Assembly: GCA_030706745.1 (NCBI GenBank)
Contig: JAUZNX010000005.1
Span: 161,783 to 225,782, forward strand
Direction: 5' to 3'
Source: Bacteroidota bacterium
GTDB taxonomy: Bacteria > Bacteroidota > Ignavibacteria > Palsa-1295
DNA length: 64,000 nt
How positions within the stretch are numbered: the stretch's first letter is position 1; each line of letters begins with the position of its first letter. Of the stretch, positions 8,408 to 17,410 are shown piece by piece. The position numbers and the translations under genes were made by a program. The notes under the pieces are model-generated. The model had not been told where the DNA came from and made no database searches. It worked only from the letters and a program-made list of their open reading frames with translations.

Positions 8408-8983
8408 TTATTTCTCCGACTGGAGACTCTGTAAGACCGATTCAAGTTCCGGGTCTGACAACTCCTCCAAACTGACGGGTGCAATGGCATCGGCCGCATC
8501 GATTTGATTCTCCGCGGTAACATCCAGTGAAGCCATCTCCTGCGGTTGCTTCCTCGTCATCCTCGGATGATGAGGCGCGTGCGCTTCTTGTGACTCATTT
8601 GTAATCACATCAGGCGCGGCTTCTGCCGGTGGCGGAATGGCTGGTGACTGGACTGCCAACTCCGGGCTGACGATTTTTGGCCGGCTTGACTCACTCGTCC
8701 CGAAAGGTTGGAGCATGAGCACCAGCGAGATTGTAAAGAGTACCGCCGCCGTGCTAAGACTTGCCGTTAAAATGTGGTCCTGAATCCAATCCAATGCGAT
8801 GGTTGTCCACCGAGCGGCCTTTCGCTCTTCGTTCTCGGTGATGCGCTGCATGACTCGTACACGAAAGTTCGCCCAGTACCGTTCATCCGGCTGGGAATGC
8901 TCGTATGGCATGCCCTGGCTTCGGATTTCCTCCGCCAATCGCTCCATCTCCGATTCGTTATTATTGAGCCTTCGCATGTTCAT
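8408..8983 (-). CDS. Probable membrane anti-sigma factor
   Basis: A 191-residue single-pass protein. The N-terminal ~75 residues are hydrophilic and helical (MERLAEEIRSQG, ERYWANFRVRVMQRI), as in anti-sigma cytoplasmic domains. One transmembrane helix follows (TASLSTAAVLFTISLVLML, residues about 82-100), then a proline-rich periplasmic tail ending in acidic repeats. No zinc-binding HxxxCxxC motif is seen. The assignment rests on the architecture and on lying directly behind an ECF sigma gene. An AGGCG ribosome site precedes the ATG at 8983. Confidence 0.65.
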   Translation of the reverse strand: MNMRRLNNNESEMERLAEEIRSQGMPYEHSQPDERYWANFRVRVMQRITENEERKAARWTTIALDWIQDHILTASLSTAAVLFTISLVLMLQPFGTSESSRPKIVSPELAVQSPAIPPPAEAAPDVITNESQEAHAPHHPRMTRKQPQEMASLDVTAENQIDAADAIAPVSLEELSDPELESVLQSLQSEK

Positions 8984-9029
8984 CTTGTTTGACGCCTAAA
9001 TACAGGGTAAGTTTAATTGTTAGAATAGC

Positions 9030-9647
9030 TTAATCCGATGGAGCTTCCGCAAGAAATTCCGGACGAATTTGGCCTGATGCCTTCAGATGTTCGCCGATCT
9101 TTCGAACCGCATGGAAATAATTCGCCTTGAGGCCACCCACCGATGTACCGACGATCTTTGCGATCTCTTCGTATGGGAGTTCATCGTAGAACCGCATGAG
9201 AAAGACTCTTCGTTGCTTTGGCGGCAGCAATTCGATGGCCTCTTCGAGAAGACGTGTTGTCTCCGAGCCGATAAGTCCCTGGTCGGGCGCGATGTCTTCT
9301 GATGGAGGAGCCGAATCCATGTCATCAATCCGAACGAACTCCCGAATGCTCTTGCGGCGGGAGCGCTGGATTACCCCGTTCATCATGATCCGGTAGAGCC
9401 ACGTGTAGAATTGGGAATCACCCCGAAACGAGGCCAGCGCCTGATATGCCTTTACAAATGTTTCTTGCGCAATCTCATCAGCCTCATCGTGATCGCCGCG
9501 TACCATCTTTCGAGCGGCGAGATAGATGCGTTTCTGATACCGGACGACGAGTGCCGTAAACGCGCTGTCCCGTTCGGCCACACTCCGTTGGCAAAGCCGG
9601 ACCAGCTCCTCGTCCGTCATGCTTGTGTGTTCGGGCCAGTAGGGCAT
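9030..9647 (-). CDS. ECF RNA polymerase sigma factor (RpoE-like)
   Basis: A sigma-70 family ECF factor of about 205 residues. Region 2 is visible as the block around YQKRIYLAARKMV and DEADEIAQETFVKAYQAL, with FYTWLYRIMMNGVI binding the -10 element. Region 4 is LLPPKQRRVFLMRFYDELPY and EEIAKIVGTSVGGLKANYFH. Candidate starts are the ATG at 9647 and the ATG at 9620 (MTDEELVRL); neither has a strong ribosome site. It is the first gene of an operon with an anti-sigma factor and a Spy-like protein, the standard layout of envelope-stress regulons, and is divergent from ftsK. Confidence 0.92.
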   Translation of the reverse strand: MPYWPEHTSMTDEELVRLCQRSVAERDSAFTALVVRYQKRIYLAARKMVRGDHDEADEIAQETFVKAYQALASFRGDSQFYTWLYRIMMNGVIQRSRRKSIREFVRIDDMDSAPPSEDIAPDQGLIGSETTRLLEEAIELLPPKQRRVFLMRFYDELPYEEIAKIVGTSVGGLKANYFHAVRKIGEHLKASGQIRPEFLAEAPSD

Positions 9648-9870
9648 CGTGTCTTGGGGTCGATATAATGAACATTGGAGCAAAGCCTCGTGGGCCCGGT
9701 TTAATGCGTGTAAAAATACTCATTTCGAATCATTATTGAGAACCTTTTCCCACTCTCTCCCCTTTAAACCCACTACGCCACGTCGCCCATTTTGCCCCAA
9801 TGGTCCCGTGCCATAGCGTATGCACCCCAATGTGGGCGCGAAAGCATGCTCGATATCATCGTGAACGCCC

Positions 9871-12800
9871 ATGGCCGACGAATTCACTGCCACCGATAGT
9901 CCGTACATTCGAATTTCTCGCAGCGGCTCGATCACGCAGGTCGCGTCCGCCGAACGGCAAGCAGCCGAGCGGCAGACCCCCGTGCGGCCTGGCGCGACAA
10001 CCGATCGCGGCTTCCCGCCGGATGATCGAACGCCAACGGATGATGGCGATCTTGTGACACTTCGGGGTGTCCGGCCTATGCCAAAGCGGCTCTCCGAAGA
10101 AGTCCGTGAGATGGAAGAGGCGCGCAGACAGCAGGACGTCGAACCAGACGAGCCAGCACCCAAGACACGTGCAAAGTCTTCCAAGCCGCGGAGGAAGAAG
10201 TCCGATGCAGCCAGCGATCGATCGGGAGCCGACCAACTTCCGTTGCCCTTGAAAACGCCACGCGAGAAGACCGATTCCATGGTCAAGCAGCGGCAGGTTC
10301 TCGGACTGGCCTGTATTGTGGCTGCCGTGCTGGTGCTGATCGCGATCGTAAGTTATTCCAGCAACGACGCGGCCATATCCGAAACGAAGATCAGTGACTT
10401 ACCGGCGTTGTTTGTACCGGCCGCAAGCGATGCGCCCGATCCGGTACGCGATCAGATCCGTGCGAATGCCGATCTCGTCCATAATAAGCTTGGACTCGTC
10501 GGCGCGATGCTCGCAAACTTCCTGATCAACAAGACGATCGGATTTGCCGCAATCCTCTATCCTATCTTTTTCGGCGCGTGGTCGCTCGCGTTTTTTCGGT
10601 TCACGTACCGGCAGCGGCGGCGGCTGACACTTGCAACCACCTTCTTTCTCATTAGCGGCGTGCTCTTCAGCGCGACGATGGGCACGGCCGCGAACTTTGC
10701 CAATATTCCTCGTGAGTGGTTTGGCTCGGTCGGCCAATTTTTAGGACTTGCGTTCACGCGTACCATCGGGGGCACGGGCGCATTTATTATTTATGCGACC
10801 GCATTCACGGTGATGCTCATTTTTTCGATTGATCTCGACATCGAAAAGACGGCCCGGCGCCTGCATGGATGGTGGACGGCAATCGTGATGTTCACGCGTC
10901 GCAAGCTGATCGAGTTTTGGGACAAACGCGAAGCACGGCAACTGGAGCGTTCCGAACGTCGGGCGGAAGAAGAAGCGGCTGAGGCTGAGTTGGAATCTGA
11001 TGCGCCGGACGAAAGCGCGCCATTGCCAGTCGCACCCACGATTGCTGCATCACTTGTTGCAGAACCAACCCCGGTTGCCGCGCGGGGGAAGCTACCCGAT
11101 AGCCCGGTCGTGATTCCGGAAGCATCGGCTCGATCACAGAGCGCTACTGAGGATTCTGCGACTCCGGTTAGTTCTGAATCTCAGGTTAGTCAGAGCTTCA
11201 GCACGCCAACTGTGGCGATGCCTGTCACAGCGGCGCCGGTTGCTGCGATGCCCGTTCCCCCGATTCCTCCACGCCCTCAGTTTACGCCTGGCCAGCCGTT
11301 GCTGAAGGTCCGGCCCGCGCCAAAGCCGGTTGAGAACGGCGCGCCCATTCCACGACTCACCCGCAACGGTCAGGACAAACTTGGTGTCAAGTCAGTGCAT
11401 TTCAGCCGCCTGACAAATGGTGCTGTACCAGTCGAGGAAGAACTTCCTCAGCCACCGGAATCAAGTCCTGCGATTGTACCAACACCAACACCACTACCAG
11501 CAACACAAGGGCCTGTGCTTTCGGCCGCGCAAGCAGCGGCAGTCGAGGAGTCAAGCAATGTCGATTCTTCGGAGCAAGTTATTTCACCATTCACAGCACC
11601 ACCAAAGCAGAAGGGATTGAAGTCGGAAGCGGCGGTCTTGCTCGGTGATGAGAAGACACTTTCCAATGAGTCGTTGCCACACTCGGTGATCGATGATAAG
11701 GGATTGCCGGTACTTCCACTCGATACGGCGCCAGCAATTGTGGCTGGGGCAATCGTGCCTGGCAAATCGGAAGATCTTTTCTTCGAAGAAGGGAAGAAGC
11801 CCGTCGTGCCAGAAAATCCATATCTGGAGTTGCTCACAAAATTCCGGAATCCGCCGATCGATATTCTTACGCCGGCAGATCCGCGAGATATTTTGGATGC
11901 ACACGATGAAGAGCTGGCGAAGAAGGGACTTCTTCTGCGCGATAAGCTCGCGACCTTTGGCGTCGAGATTGAGAATATCACGGTCACGCCGGGTCCTGTG
12001 GTTACGCTGTACGAATTTACTCCGGCCGAAGGCGTAAAGGTTTCGCGCGTTGAGAATTTGACGGATGATATCGCGCTTGCAATGAAGGCGCGCGGCATTC
12101 GTATCATCGCGCCGATTCCGGGCAAGGGCACCATCGGTGTTGAGATTCCGAACGATGTCGCGAAGATCGTCCGCATTCGCGAGATGTTCGAGAGCGAGAG
12201 CTTCAAGAAGACGAAGATGAACCTGCCGGTCGCCTTGGGCAAGACGATCTCAGGTGATGTCTATGTCGATGATCTAAACCGGATGCCGCATTTGCTTATT
12301 GCCGGTGCGACGGGTTCAGGAAAATCCGTCGGAGTCAACGGCATCATCGCGAGTCTGCTCTATGCGAAAGCTCCGCGCGATGTGAAGTTCGTTATTATCG
12401 ATCCGAAGAAGATCGAACTGTCACTCTATAAGAAGCTTCGCAAACACTATCTGATCGTTTCGCCGGAAGCGGGCGAAGATATTGTGACGACTCCGGCGTA
12501 TGCAGTGCTCGCACTCAAAGCGGTCGAGATTGAAATGGAACGGCGCTACGACAAGCTTGCCAAGGCCGCCGTCCGCTCACTGGCCGATTACAACATTAAG
12601 GTCGCGCAAGGCCGATTGCGCTCCACACAGGAAGAGCAACACTATCACTTGCCATATATCGTCGTTGTCATCGACGAGTTAGCCGATCTTATGATTACCG
12701 CCGCGCGCGAGATCGAAGAGCCGATTTGTCGTATTGCACAAATGGCGCGCGCCGTTGGCATTCATCTGATTCTCGCGACGCAACGGCCATCGGTGGATGT

Positions 12801-13344
12801 CATCACTGGAGTTATCAAGGCAAATTTCCCAGCGCGTATGGCCTTCCAGGTCGCGACGCGCGTCGATTCGCGCACCATTCTCGATGGCATGGGCGCCGAG
12901 CAATTGCTCGGCAATGGTGACATGCTCTATCAGCCCAGTGGCACACCGAAGCCGATCCGGTTGCAGTCACCGTTTATCTCGACAGAAGAAGTCGAGGCGA
13001 TCATCGACGCTATTGCGGTGCAGGAGGGCGACAAACTCAGTTACTCACGTCCGTGGACACTCCCATCTCTTCGCACGAAGGAAGATGGTAGCAGCCGTTA
13101 CGATGATGAAGAGGACTCGCGCGACGAACTGTTTGAAGAGGCTGCGAAGACGATCGTTCGGCACCAGCAGGGAAGCGTATCGCTCCTTCAGAGGCGACTC
13201 AAGGTAGGTTACTCCCGCGCTGCGCGCATCGTCGATGAACTTGAGCAAGCTGGCATCGTCGGACCATTCGATGGTTCAAAAGCACGGGAAGTGCTATGCG
13301 AATCAGAAGCAGAACTCGAGGTCGTCTTAGACGGATTGCGATAA
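9871..13344 (+). CDS. ftsK: DNA translocase FtsK/SpoIIIE
   Basis: A septal DNA pump that segregates chromosome termini and activates XerCD recombination. The 1157-residue protein has a basic, disordered N-terminus of about 135 residues, four transmembrane helices (about 140-160, 207-240, 252-272, 304-322), then a long Pro/Ala/Glu-rich linker to about residue 620. The motor follows: an alpha domain, Walker A GATGSGKS at 812-819, a Walker B region VVIDELADLM, and the arginine-rich ATQRPSVDVITG. The C-terminal gamma winged helix (about 1085-1150, SVSLLQRRLKVGYSRAARI) reads KOPS sequences. The cytoplasmic N-terminal extension before the first helix is longer than in E. coli. It is transcribed alone and converges on the next lipoprotein gene. 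Confidence 0.95.
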   Translation: MADEFTATDSPYIRISRSGSITQVASAERQAAERQTPVRPGATTDRGFPPDDRTPTDDGDLVTLRGVRPMPKRLSEEVREMEEARRQQDVEPDEPAPKTRAKSSKPRRKKSDAASDRSGADQLPLPLKTPREKTDSMVKQRQVLGLACIVAAVLVLIAIVSYSSNDAAISETKISDLPALFVPAASDAPDPVRDQIRANADLVHNKLGLVGAMLANFLINKTIGFAAILYPIFFGAWSLAFFRFTYRQRRRLTLATTFFLISGVLFSATMGTAANFANIPREWFGSVGQFLGLAFTRTIGGTGAFIIYATAFTVMLIFSIDLDIEKTARRLHGWWTAIVMFTRRKLIEFWDKREARQLERSERRAEEEAAEAELESDAPDESAPLPVAPTIAASLVAEPTPVAARGKLPDSPVVIPEASARSQSATEDSATPVSSESQVSQSFSTPTVAMPVTAAPVAAMPVPPIPPRPQFTPGQPLLKVRPAPKPVENGAPIPRLTRNGQDKLGVKSVHFSRLTNGAVPVEEELPQPPESSPAIVPTPTPLPATQGPVLSAAQAAAVEESSNVDSSEQVISPFTAPPKQKGLKSEAAVLLGDEKTLSNESLPHSVIDDKGLPVLPLDTAPAIVAGAIVPGKSEDLFFEEGKKPVVPENPYLELLTKFRNPPIDILTPADPRDILDAHDEELAKKGLLLRDKLATFGVEIENITVTPGPVVTLYEFTPAEGVKVSRVENLTDDIALAMKARGIRIIAPIPGKGTIGVEIPNDVAKIVRIREMFESESFKKTKMNLPVALGKTISGDVYVDDLNRMPHLLIAGATGSGKSVGVNGIIASLLYAKAPRDVKFVIIDPKKIELSLYKKLRKHYLIVSPEAGEDIVTTPAYAVLALKAVEIEMERRYDKLAKAAVRSLADYNIKVAQGRLRSTQEEQHYHLPYIVVVIDELADLMITAAREIEEPICRIAQMARAVGIHLILATQRPSVDVITGVIKANFPARMAFQVATRVDSRTILDGMGAEQLLGNGDMLYQPSGTPKPIRLQSPFISTEEVEAIIDAIAVQEGDKLSYSRPWTLPSLRTKEDGSSRYDDEEDSRDELFEEAAKTIVRHQQGSVSLLQRRLKVGYSRAARIVDELEQAGIVGPFDGSKAREVLCESEAELEVVLDGLR

Positions 13345-13369
13345 TTCGAGCTGCGCGGGAAGAATCATC

Positions 13370-14137
13370 TCATCTATTCCGTGAGATAGCTCCATTCATT
13401 ATGTCGCGCTCGTATTCATGGATGCCACCGGCATCAACTGTATAACCATGAAGGTCATATTGATGAAGATTGATCTCTACTGGTCCGATCCCTTTTGCGA
13501 AGTAGAATGTGGCTCCCACATTCACCACGTTGATATGTGCACTTGAGCCTTGGAGGCTGTAGGTCGAATCCGTGTAGGTGCCTTCAACCTGGATGACACT
13601 CTGATACGTATTACCGTTGTGATTCGTAAAGCTCGTCAGATAATGTGCCAGTGATGCTTTGTACCGTGGATCGCCGTTTGGATCGGGATTCCAGGAAAAT
13701 CCAAGGCTAAGAGCATTTGGCAATGCGAGAGCTTTAGTGGAAGCATCTTTGTCGCTGCCATAGACGTTGCCGTTTGCCAGAGCAACATACGCCGAAGGCC
13801 GGCCGCTGTTCGTGGTGTTGCCGCGATCGTTGTAGGCACCGATGGAAAATCCGGGAAGACCAAGCAACTGCGCCGATCCCATCACGAATGCTGTTCGGTC
13901 CTGATCGATGCTATCGAGTTCGATGAGGCTCCCATTCAGGTCGAATCGACTTTCGGCCCCGCGAAAGTGGGCGGACACGATGTCCGTTGCGCTCACGGGA
14001 AAATAATCGCTTCCGCGCGCGTCAAAGCCCGTGGTATCAACGTTCACAGCTGGCGACGTAGAACTTGTTTTGCAGCTCGAAAAGAGTGACACCGCAATGC
14101 CAATCGTGAGGGCAAGTGCGGGAAGGCGGTATTTCAT
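13370..14137 (-). CDS. Hypothetical lipoprotein
   Basis: A 255-residue protein with a lipoprotein signal peptide (MKYRLPALALTIGIAVSLFSSC, read as two parts: a basic start and a hydrophobic core ending at Cys22). The mature part is rich in Ser, Thr, Asn and Gly and alternates short hydrophobic stretches, which suggests beta structure. I recognise no domain. It follows the next lipoprotein gene by 3 bases, so the two are probably co-transcribed. Confidence 0.6.
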   Translation of the reverse strand: MKYRLPALALTIGIAVSLFSSCKTSSTSPAVNVDTTGFDARGSDYFPVSATDIVSAHFRGAESRFDLNGSLIELDSIDQDRTAFVMGSAQLLGLPGFSIGAYNDRGNTTNSGRPSAYVALANGNVYGSDKDASTKALALPNALSLGFSWNPDPNGDPRYKASLAHYLTSFTNHNGNTYQSVIQVEGTYTDSTYSLQGSSAHINVVNVGATFYFAKGIGPVEINLHQYDLHGYTVDAGGIHEYERDIMNGAISRNR

Positions 14138-14140
14138 GAT

Positions 14141-14596
14141 CTATTCCTTTGCGGCTAAAGTGCAGAGCCACTTTCGATGCTCCCGGTCGGTGTAGCGAAG
14201 ATGAAGCTCCGAGTGGACTGAGTCCTGACTCACAAAGATAACACCTTCGGGCGAGGATAGTATTAAGCTTGAATCTTGAAGCCGTAGCTTTCCGAAACGC
14301 TCCGATTTGTAAACGGCCTTCAATAACACGACATTGCCTTCGACGCCAAATACATTTCGTGCAAGGACCACATCCTTCAAAACGCCGAGACTGAACTCGA
14401 AGGTACTATCCCTGCTGAGTGTCAGGTTCAAGTAACCGAATTTTTCAATCGGCTCGGTGATGGACTCATTGAGATGCGGATCGCTAAGCGTCACCATTGC
14501 GCCGTGCCACGCTCTGAAGATTGTCCAAGGCTTATGAGTCGCAGAGCAACCGGCCAGCGAAATGATGAGAATCAGCAGGGACGCACGAACCTTCAT
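14141..14596 (-). CDS. Small hypothetical lipoprotein
   Basis: About 151 residues with a classical lipobox (LIISLAGC). The remainder looks like a small beta-rich domain (FGYLNLTLSRDSTFEFSLG, SSLILSSPEGVIF). The ATG at 14596 is preferred over a TTG at 14608. No family is recognised. It lies 3 bases from the following lipoprotein gene and directly behind the 122-residue gene at 14609-14977, indicating a four-gene minus-strand operon (15475 to 13370). Confidence 0.55.
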   Translation of the reverse strand: MKVRASLLILIISLAGCSATHKPWTIFRAWHGAMVTLSDPHLNESITEPIEKFGYLNLTLSRDSTFEFSLGVLKDVVLARNVFGVEGNVVLLKAVYKSERFGKLRLQDSSLILSSPEGVIFVSQDSVHSELHLRYTDREHRKWLCTLAAKE

Positions 14597-14608
14597 TCCC
14601 GTGCTCAA

Positions 14609-14977
14609 TCATGAATCGGACTTGGAACCCACGAACCTCTCTGCTTGATCTTGAAATAGCACGTTGAACGTCGTCAGGCTCCCATAACAGCGTGTGACAT
14701 AGCCCTCCAGTTCGACCTTCTCGCCTTCTTCGAGCTTGCTGCTATTGATCTTCTGTTCGAGCACGCGAAGGTTGTTGCGGAGCGAGACGATCTTCTTGAA
14801 GAAGACTTCGAGATCGACTTCTTTGGCTTGCAGTGAAGTGTCTTTAGGTTGTAACACCAACGTCCCGTGGTAAAACTTTGGCGCGATTGCAACGTCGGTA
14901 TCCGGCGTCGTCAGTTTTTGGTCGAGCGCATTCGTGAACGCTTCAAATGCAATCCGGTAAACCTGATCGATATCCAT
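14609..14977 (-). CDS. Conserved-looking hypothetical protein, 122 residues
   Basis: A soluble protein without signal peptide. It starts MDIDQVYRIAFEAFTNAL and has a mid-region pair of amphipathic helices (DLEVFFKKIVSLRNNLRVLEQ) that could form a coiled coil. The C-terminal part ends in RCYGSLTTFNVLFQDQAERF. I do not recognise the family. The gene lies 12 bases behind the upstream conserved hypothetical gene. Confidence 0.5.
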   Translation of the reverse strand: MDIDQVYRIAFEAFTNALDQKLTTPDTDVAIAPKFYHGTLVLQPKDTSLQAKEVDLEVFFKKIVSLRNNLRVLEQKINSSKLEEGEKVELEGYVTRCYGSLTTFNVLFQDQAERFVGSKSDS

Positions 14978-14989
14978 AGAGCGAAATGG

Positions 14990-15475
14990 CTATGCGGGAA
15001 TGAGGTTCAGCAATGCTTTGTGCCAGCTCTCACTTGCTGGTAACTCCCACTTGCCGGCACGCAGGGCACCGAGTGTGGTGATCGAATTATCGAAGACGAT
15101 CGTATCCGGATTCGCAGTGGACTTGAATCCACTACGGCTCGCGACGCGGACTTCGTCGCCTTCCTTATAAAACACTTTCAGGGCGCTGAAGAAATCGACA
15201 CCGAACTTGGCCGAGAGCGCTTTGATGGCGCGCGTCAAATCGTCGATCGAGCAGCCGCTTGGGGCTGTCACTTGCGGATCGGCCGCGATGACCAGAAACT
15301 GGTCATATCGCAAATCGCGGGCGGCCTGCACCGGCACTTCATGCGCTTTCCAGTTGGCGAGATACGCATCGATAAGTGCCAACAGTTCTGATGATTCTGA
15401 CGCTGTCAGCTTTCGGTCGGCCGGGAAAATCCAAATGCGCGAGGAATCGGGGAGGGATTGGATCGTTGTGAGCAT
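14990..15475 (-). CDS. Conserved hypothetical protein of a Bacteroidetes-type family
   Basis: A 161-residue soluble protein. The motifs RIWIFPADRKLT, then RYDQFLVIAADPQVTAPSGC followed by SIDDLTRAIKAL, and FGVDFFSALKVFYKEGDEV resemble a widespread Bacteroidetes family often misnamed as an ABC transporter ATPase. No Walker motifs are present, so that name is not supported. It is the first gene of the four-gene minus-strand set and is divergent from the M3 peptidase. Confidence 0.6.
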   Translation of the reverse strand: MLTTIQSLPDSSRIWIFPADRKLTASESSELLALIDAYLANWKAHEVPVQAARDLRYDQFLVIAADPQVTAPSGCSIDDLTRAIKALSAKFGVDFFSALKVFYKEGDEVRVASRSGFKSTANPDTIVFDNSITTLGALRAGKWELPASESWHKALLNLIPA

Positions 15476-15559
15476 GATAATTATGATTGGATAGTGCAGA
15501 ATTAAGAATTGGGGATAGGGGTTCCGTAATTCCTCAATCTCAATTCCGAACGCACTATT

Positions 15560-17410
15560 ATGTCAGAAGTTGCCAGCGCCTTACAGAGTCTTACAAAGCA
15601 GTTTCTGGGTCACCATACGCTCTCGAACGATCTGTTTTGGGAGACCAAAATGCGATTGGGCTCGGATCCCGATAAGAGTCAGGAACAACTGACCATGGCT
15701 GACCTTGCCTTTCAGCAGTTCTCCGAAGATCCGGCCTGGCTGAGAATGCTCGCCGATCTCGAAGCTCAGACAATGGATTCTCGCGAGCGGAACCTCGTCC
15801 AGTCCTGGCAACGGATGTTCCGAAGCTCTGTGATCGAGGATGCTGCGGCACGCGCGTTTTCGGAAACCTTGCTGAAGTTGGAGCACGAATTTCAAGCGAA
15901 AAACGCGAAGTACGAATGGGGATATACCGACCCGAAAAGTGGTGAATTCGTCCGTGCCACGTCGAATGAGCTTCCGACGATCCTGACAATCTCGGATGAT
16001 GAGCCGACGCGAAAGGCGGCCTACCACGCCTTGTTGACTTATGAGCAGTTCGTGCTCGATAATGGCTTTCTCGATATTATCCGTGCCCGCAATAGGATGG
16101 CGCGAATGCTGGACTATGAAGATTTCTATGAGATGCAAGTGCAGCGTTCCGAAGGGCTTTCCAAGCAGAGGATTTTCGAGTTGTTGGAAGACTTTGAACT
16201 GAAGACGCGAGATGCGGCCTCGAGATCGGTCGCAGCACTCGTTCGCTCGCATGGTGAAAGTGCGCGAGAGCCATGGAATTTCTCCCACTTCCGCAGAGGC
16301 GATCTTTCGAAAGAACGCGACCCCTATCTGCCGTTCGAATCCGCATTGGAGCGATGGGTGCGGTCCTTTTCGGCGCTCGGCATTCGTTTCCGGAACGCGC
16401 AGCTCACGCTCGATCTCATCGATCGGCACGGTAAGTACGAGAATGGCTTCATGCATGCGCCCGTCCCGAGCTTTTTCGATGGCCAGGCATGGAATGCCGC
16501 GCGCATCAATTTTTGCTCGCACGCAACACCCAATCAAGTTGGTGCTGGCGAGCGCGGACTCCAGGTGTTGTTCCATGAAGGTGGTCATGCGGCGCACTAC
16601 TCGAATGTGACGCAGCCATCGCCGGTCTTCTCGATGTACCCCGCTCCGCACTCCTATCCGGAGACGCAGTCGATGTTTCTCGACCGTATTCTTCATGATG
16701 CCGACTGGCTGACGCGATATGCCAAGTCGCTGAGCGGTGAAACGATGCCATTGGATTTGATCGAGCGGGGCATTCGAATGGAACAGCCGTTCGAAGCTGT
16801 CGTTATCCGTCGCATTCCGATGGTGAGCTATTTCGAGAAGGCGATGTACGAAATGCCGGAAGCGGAACTGACACGCGAGAACATCCTGAAACTTGCCCGC
16901 GATACCGAACAGCGGCTGATGTTGATCAATGCGGGCACAATGCCCATGCTTTCAATAACCCACCCGCTCGATACTCCGGCCTATACGCATGGGTATTTGC
17001 TCGCAGAGATGGCGGTGCATCAGACCCGCGAGTACTTTCTTTCGAAGTACGGCTACATTGTCGATAATCCCAAGGTTGGGCCGGAACTCGCGAAGGCCTA
17101 CTGGGAGCCGGGGAACGCGAAAGCGTTCTTTGATATGGTAAACGACTTGACGGGCGGGCCGTTCTCGGCCGAAGCGCTCATACGCGAGGTGACAAGATCG
17201 GTGGAGGACACCATTGCGAAAGCAAAACAAGATGTCGAGTGGCTGCCTACGATTCCGGAATTCACCGGCGAGCCCAATCTCGACGCGCACGTCCGCGTGA
17301 TGCATGGCACCGAAACAATTTGCGAGTTCGAGAATGGCACATTCGACGGCGCGAATGACAAATTCAAGATGTGGATCCGAAAGAATTATCCAAGAGAAAC
17401 CAAAAAATGA
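15560..17410 (+). CDS. M3 family metallopeptidase (oligopeptidase-like)
   Basis: A 616-residue zinc peptidase of the thimet/oligoendopeptidase fold. The catalytic motif HEGGHAAH has zinc ligands H339 and H343 and the general base E340, and the downstream PETQSMFLD about 25 residues later supplies the third ligand E. The upstream block NFCSHATPNQVGAGERG matches an M3-like substrate groove region. No signal peptide is present, so it is presumably cytoplasmic and degrades short peptides. Its stop TGA overlaps the clpX ATG (ATGA at 17407-17410), so the two are probably translationally coupled. Confidence 0.88.
   Translation: MSEVASALQSLTKQFLGHHTLSNDLFWETKMRLGSDPDKSQEQLTMADLAFQQFSEDPAWLRMLADLEAQTMDSRERNLVQSWQRMFRSSVIEDAAARAFSETLLKLEHEFQAKNAKYEWGYTDPKSGEFVRATSNELPTILTISDDEPTRKAAYHALLTYEQFVLDNGFLDIIRARNRMARMLDYEDFYEMQVQRSEGLSKQRIFELLEDFELKTRDAASRSVAALVRSHGESAREPWNFSHFRRGDLSKERDPYLPFESALERWVRSFSALGIRFRNAQLTLDLIDRHGKYENGFMHAPVPSFFDGQAWNAARINFCSHATPNQVGAGERGLQVLFHEGGHAAHYSNVTQPSPVFSMYPAPHSYPETQSMFLDRILHDADWLTRYAKSLSGETMPLDLIERGIRMEQPFEAVVIRRIPMVSYFEKAMYEMPEAELTRENILKLARDTEQRLMLINAGTMPMLSITHPLDTPAYTHGYLLAEMAVHQTREYFLSKYGYIVDNPKVGPELAKAYWEPGNAKAFFDMVNDLTGGPFSAEALIREVTRSVEDTIAKAKQDVEWLPTIPEFTGEPNLDAHVRVMHGTETICEFENGTFDGANDKFKMWIRKNYPRETKK

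Noticed and set aside
14990..15475. ABC transporter ATPase
   Set aside because: The family is sometimes given this name, but there are no Walker A, Walker B or signature motifs.
15581..16696. Minus-strand open frame of 371 codons
   Set aside because: It lies entirely within the M3 peptidase gene in another frame and is rich in Arg, His and Cys as shadow frames are here.
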